Source of the DNA: Gammaproteobacteria bacterium
Lineage (GTDB): Bacteria > Pseudomonadota > Gammaproteobacteria > Tenderiales > Tenderiaceae
Length of the DNA: 10,155 nucleotides
Assembly (NCBI GenBank): GCA_027001525.1
Contig: JALTMR010000497.1
Location: forward strand, 1 to 10,155
Direction: 5' to 3'
The translations under genes were made by a program, and so were the position numbers. This document shows, one piece after another, positions 9,503 to 10,155 of the stretch; the stretch's first letter is position 1; each line of letters starts with the position of its first letter. The notes beneath the pieces were generated by a model, which saw only the letters and a list, made by a program, of their open reading frames with translations, did no database searches and had not been told where the DNA came from.

Positions 9503-9826
9503 ATGAAACGCACACTGGCTTCGCTTCTGCTCATCATCAATCTCTTCTCGGGGATTGCTTTCGCTTGGGACTCCCATCCCGAGGCGATGGTGGCGGGCGA
9601 TATGGCGGCGGCGGTTGAACTGCTCGGCAGCGCTGACGCCGACCACCCCGACGCTGCGGATTTTGACCATTGCGATCACTGCTGCCACGGCGCGGCTCAT
9701 CTCATCGGCATTCTCTACGAGGATGGCGCACCGTTGCTGCTCAACGGTCACGAGACCGGCGCTTATGCCGCCCTGGCACTTCCTTCTCTTTATATTACGC
9801 CGCTTCTCAGGCCTCCCATCGCTTAA
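9503..9826 (+). CDS. Small secreted Cys/His-rich protein, CzcI/CopL-like
   Basis: This 107-residue protein has a clear signal peptide: MKR, a hydrophobic stretch (5-18), and AFA (19-21) before W22. The mature part is acidic and Ala-rich. A dense metal-ligand cluster spans D53-x-D55-H56-C57-x-H59-C60-C61-H62, followed by H66, with further His at 25, 48 and 83. It ends LLRPPIA, a Pro-Arg-rich tail like those of CzcI/CopL-type proteins. Small periplasmic proteins of this kind sit at the front of czc and cop operons and are thought to bind or sense metal or modulate induction; here that role is inferred from sequence style and position. The ATG at 9503 is chosen because it gives the signal peptide. 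An in-frame GTG at 9470 would put 11 residues before it and has no ribosome site. The next gene, a TolC-family channel, starts 78 bases later, matching the czcI-czcC order. Confidence 0.65.
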   Translation: MKRTLASLLLIINLFSGIAFAWDSHPEAMVAGDMAAAVELLGSADADHPDAADFDHCDHCCHGAAHLIGILYEDGAPLLLNGHETGAYAALALPSLYITPLLRPPIA

Positions 9827-9890
9827 CTCCTGTTGTTGACCCCGAATTTGTCGCTAAGAGTGTTGTGGCGGCGTGTGGTTTGTTCCATCT

Positions 9891-9896
9891 AAAGGA
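9891..9896 (+). promoter_or_regulatory. Ribosome binding site of the second channel gene
   Basis: AAAGGA lies 8 bases before the ATG at 9905 and supports that start. The 78-base gap around it contains a TTGACC (9836-9841) but no matching -10 at normal spacing, so cotranscription with the Cys/His-rich protein gene is the simpler reading. Confidence 0.6.
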
Positions 9897-9904
9897 TCTA
9901 TCTA

Positions 9905-10155
9905 ATGTTTTTAAAACGTGTTTTGTGTGCGGGCGTCTGCGCCTGCTTGGCGTTCCCGACCGTGTTTGCGGCAGCCTCGCACCCCTCCGGGGCAGGGCTG
10001 GTGATCAGCGCCCATGCGGCGCAGAAAAGTGATGCGTCGTTGCAGGGCTTTGTCCAGCAGGTATGGACGGCGAGCCCGGCGGTGCAGGGGGCCCAGGCCG
10101 CCATTGAGGCCGCTCAGGCCCGGCTGGAGGGGGCGGGTCAGCCACTCCATAACCC
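9905..10155 (+). CDS. Second outer-membrane efflux channel, TolC/CzcC family, 3' end outside the window
   Basis: The first 83 codons and two bases are visible, with the frame open to the right edge. It begins MFLKRVLCAGVCACLAFPTV and has a signal peptide with likely cleavage after VFA (20-22). C8, C12 and C14 lie in the hydrophobic core and none sits in a good lipobox, so a lipoprotein is less likely. The mature N-terminus contains SLQGFVQQVWTASPAVQ (45-61), an Ala/Gln-rich helix, and AGQPLHNP, where the final CC must encode Pro. This matches the family's first-helix signature and parallels AGAWPNP in the upstream channel. The two proteins differ clearly in sequence, so this is a paralogue or separately acquired copy, not a recent duplication. 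It most likely opens a second CBA-type metal efflux operon just right of the window. Confidence 0.75.
   Translation, partial: MFLKRVLCAGVCACLAFPTVFAAASHPSGAGLVISAHAAQKSDASLQGFVQQVWTASPAVQGAQAAIEAAQARLEGAGQPLHN

Noticed and set aside
9836..9860. A promoter for the second channel gene using TTGACC and TAAGAG
   Set aside because: The spacer would be only 13 bases and the -10 match is 3 of 6, so it is not a credible sigma-70 promoter.
9905..10155. Lipoprotein signal in the second channel protein because of Cys 8, 12 and 14
   Set aside because: None is preceded by a proper lipobox (the residue before C12 is Val, and C14 has Cys at -2), whereas a signal peptidase I site VFA is present.

Overview
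The window looks like the chromosome of a GC-rich proteobacterium, most likely a gammaproteobacterium. This rests on base composition, the Gram-negative tripartite efflux genes and the general style of the proteins; no rRNA or other marker gene fixes the taxon. All real genes lie on the + strand. No tRNA, rRNA, CRISPR array, integrase or intact insertion sequence was seen.

Left part (1-3385): the 3' end of a glycine-rich general-stress (GS17M/DUF1269-like) membrane-associated protein, a compact PilZ-domain protein (c-di-GMP receptor fold), then a complete 825-residue PMA-type (P-type IIIA) proton-pumping ATPase with all catalytic motifs and the conserved membrane Asp and Arg used for proton transport.

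Middle gap (3386-3688): about 300 bases without a gene. It holds weak terminator-like hairpins, three TGTCCC repeats with a run of nine C, two neighbouring short palindromes, and AT-rich promoter-like sequence before the efflux operon.

Right part (3689-9449): a compact four-gene operon for a heavy-metal efflux system of the CzcCBA/CusCBA class. It encodes an outer-membrane TolC-family channel, a periplasmic adaptor and an inner-membrane RND pump. The fourth gene, coupled to the pump by an ATGA overlap, encodes a small PII-like (DUF3240-type) protein with a histidine cluster where PII proteins carry the T-loop. The pump carries a CusA-like membrane motif but lacks most of the methionines of the Cu/Ag path, so the metal is unresolved.

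Right edge (9450-10155): an 8-bp inverted repeat overlapping a plausible promoter, then a small secreted Cys/His-rich protein resembling CzcI/CopL, then the start of a second TolC-family channel gene running off the window. The order czcI-like then czcC-like matches classical czc operons, so a second metal-efflux operon probably begins here. No metal-responsive regulator (MerR, two-component, ArsR) lies inside the window. A functional link is plausible, as inference only: the P-type ATPase exports protons while the RND pump uses the proton gradient to export metal.
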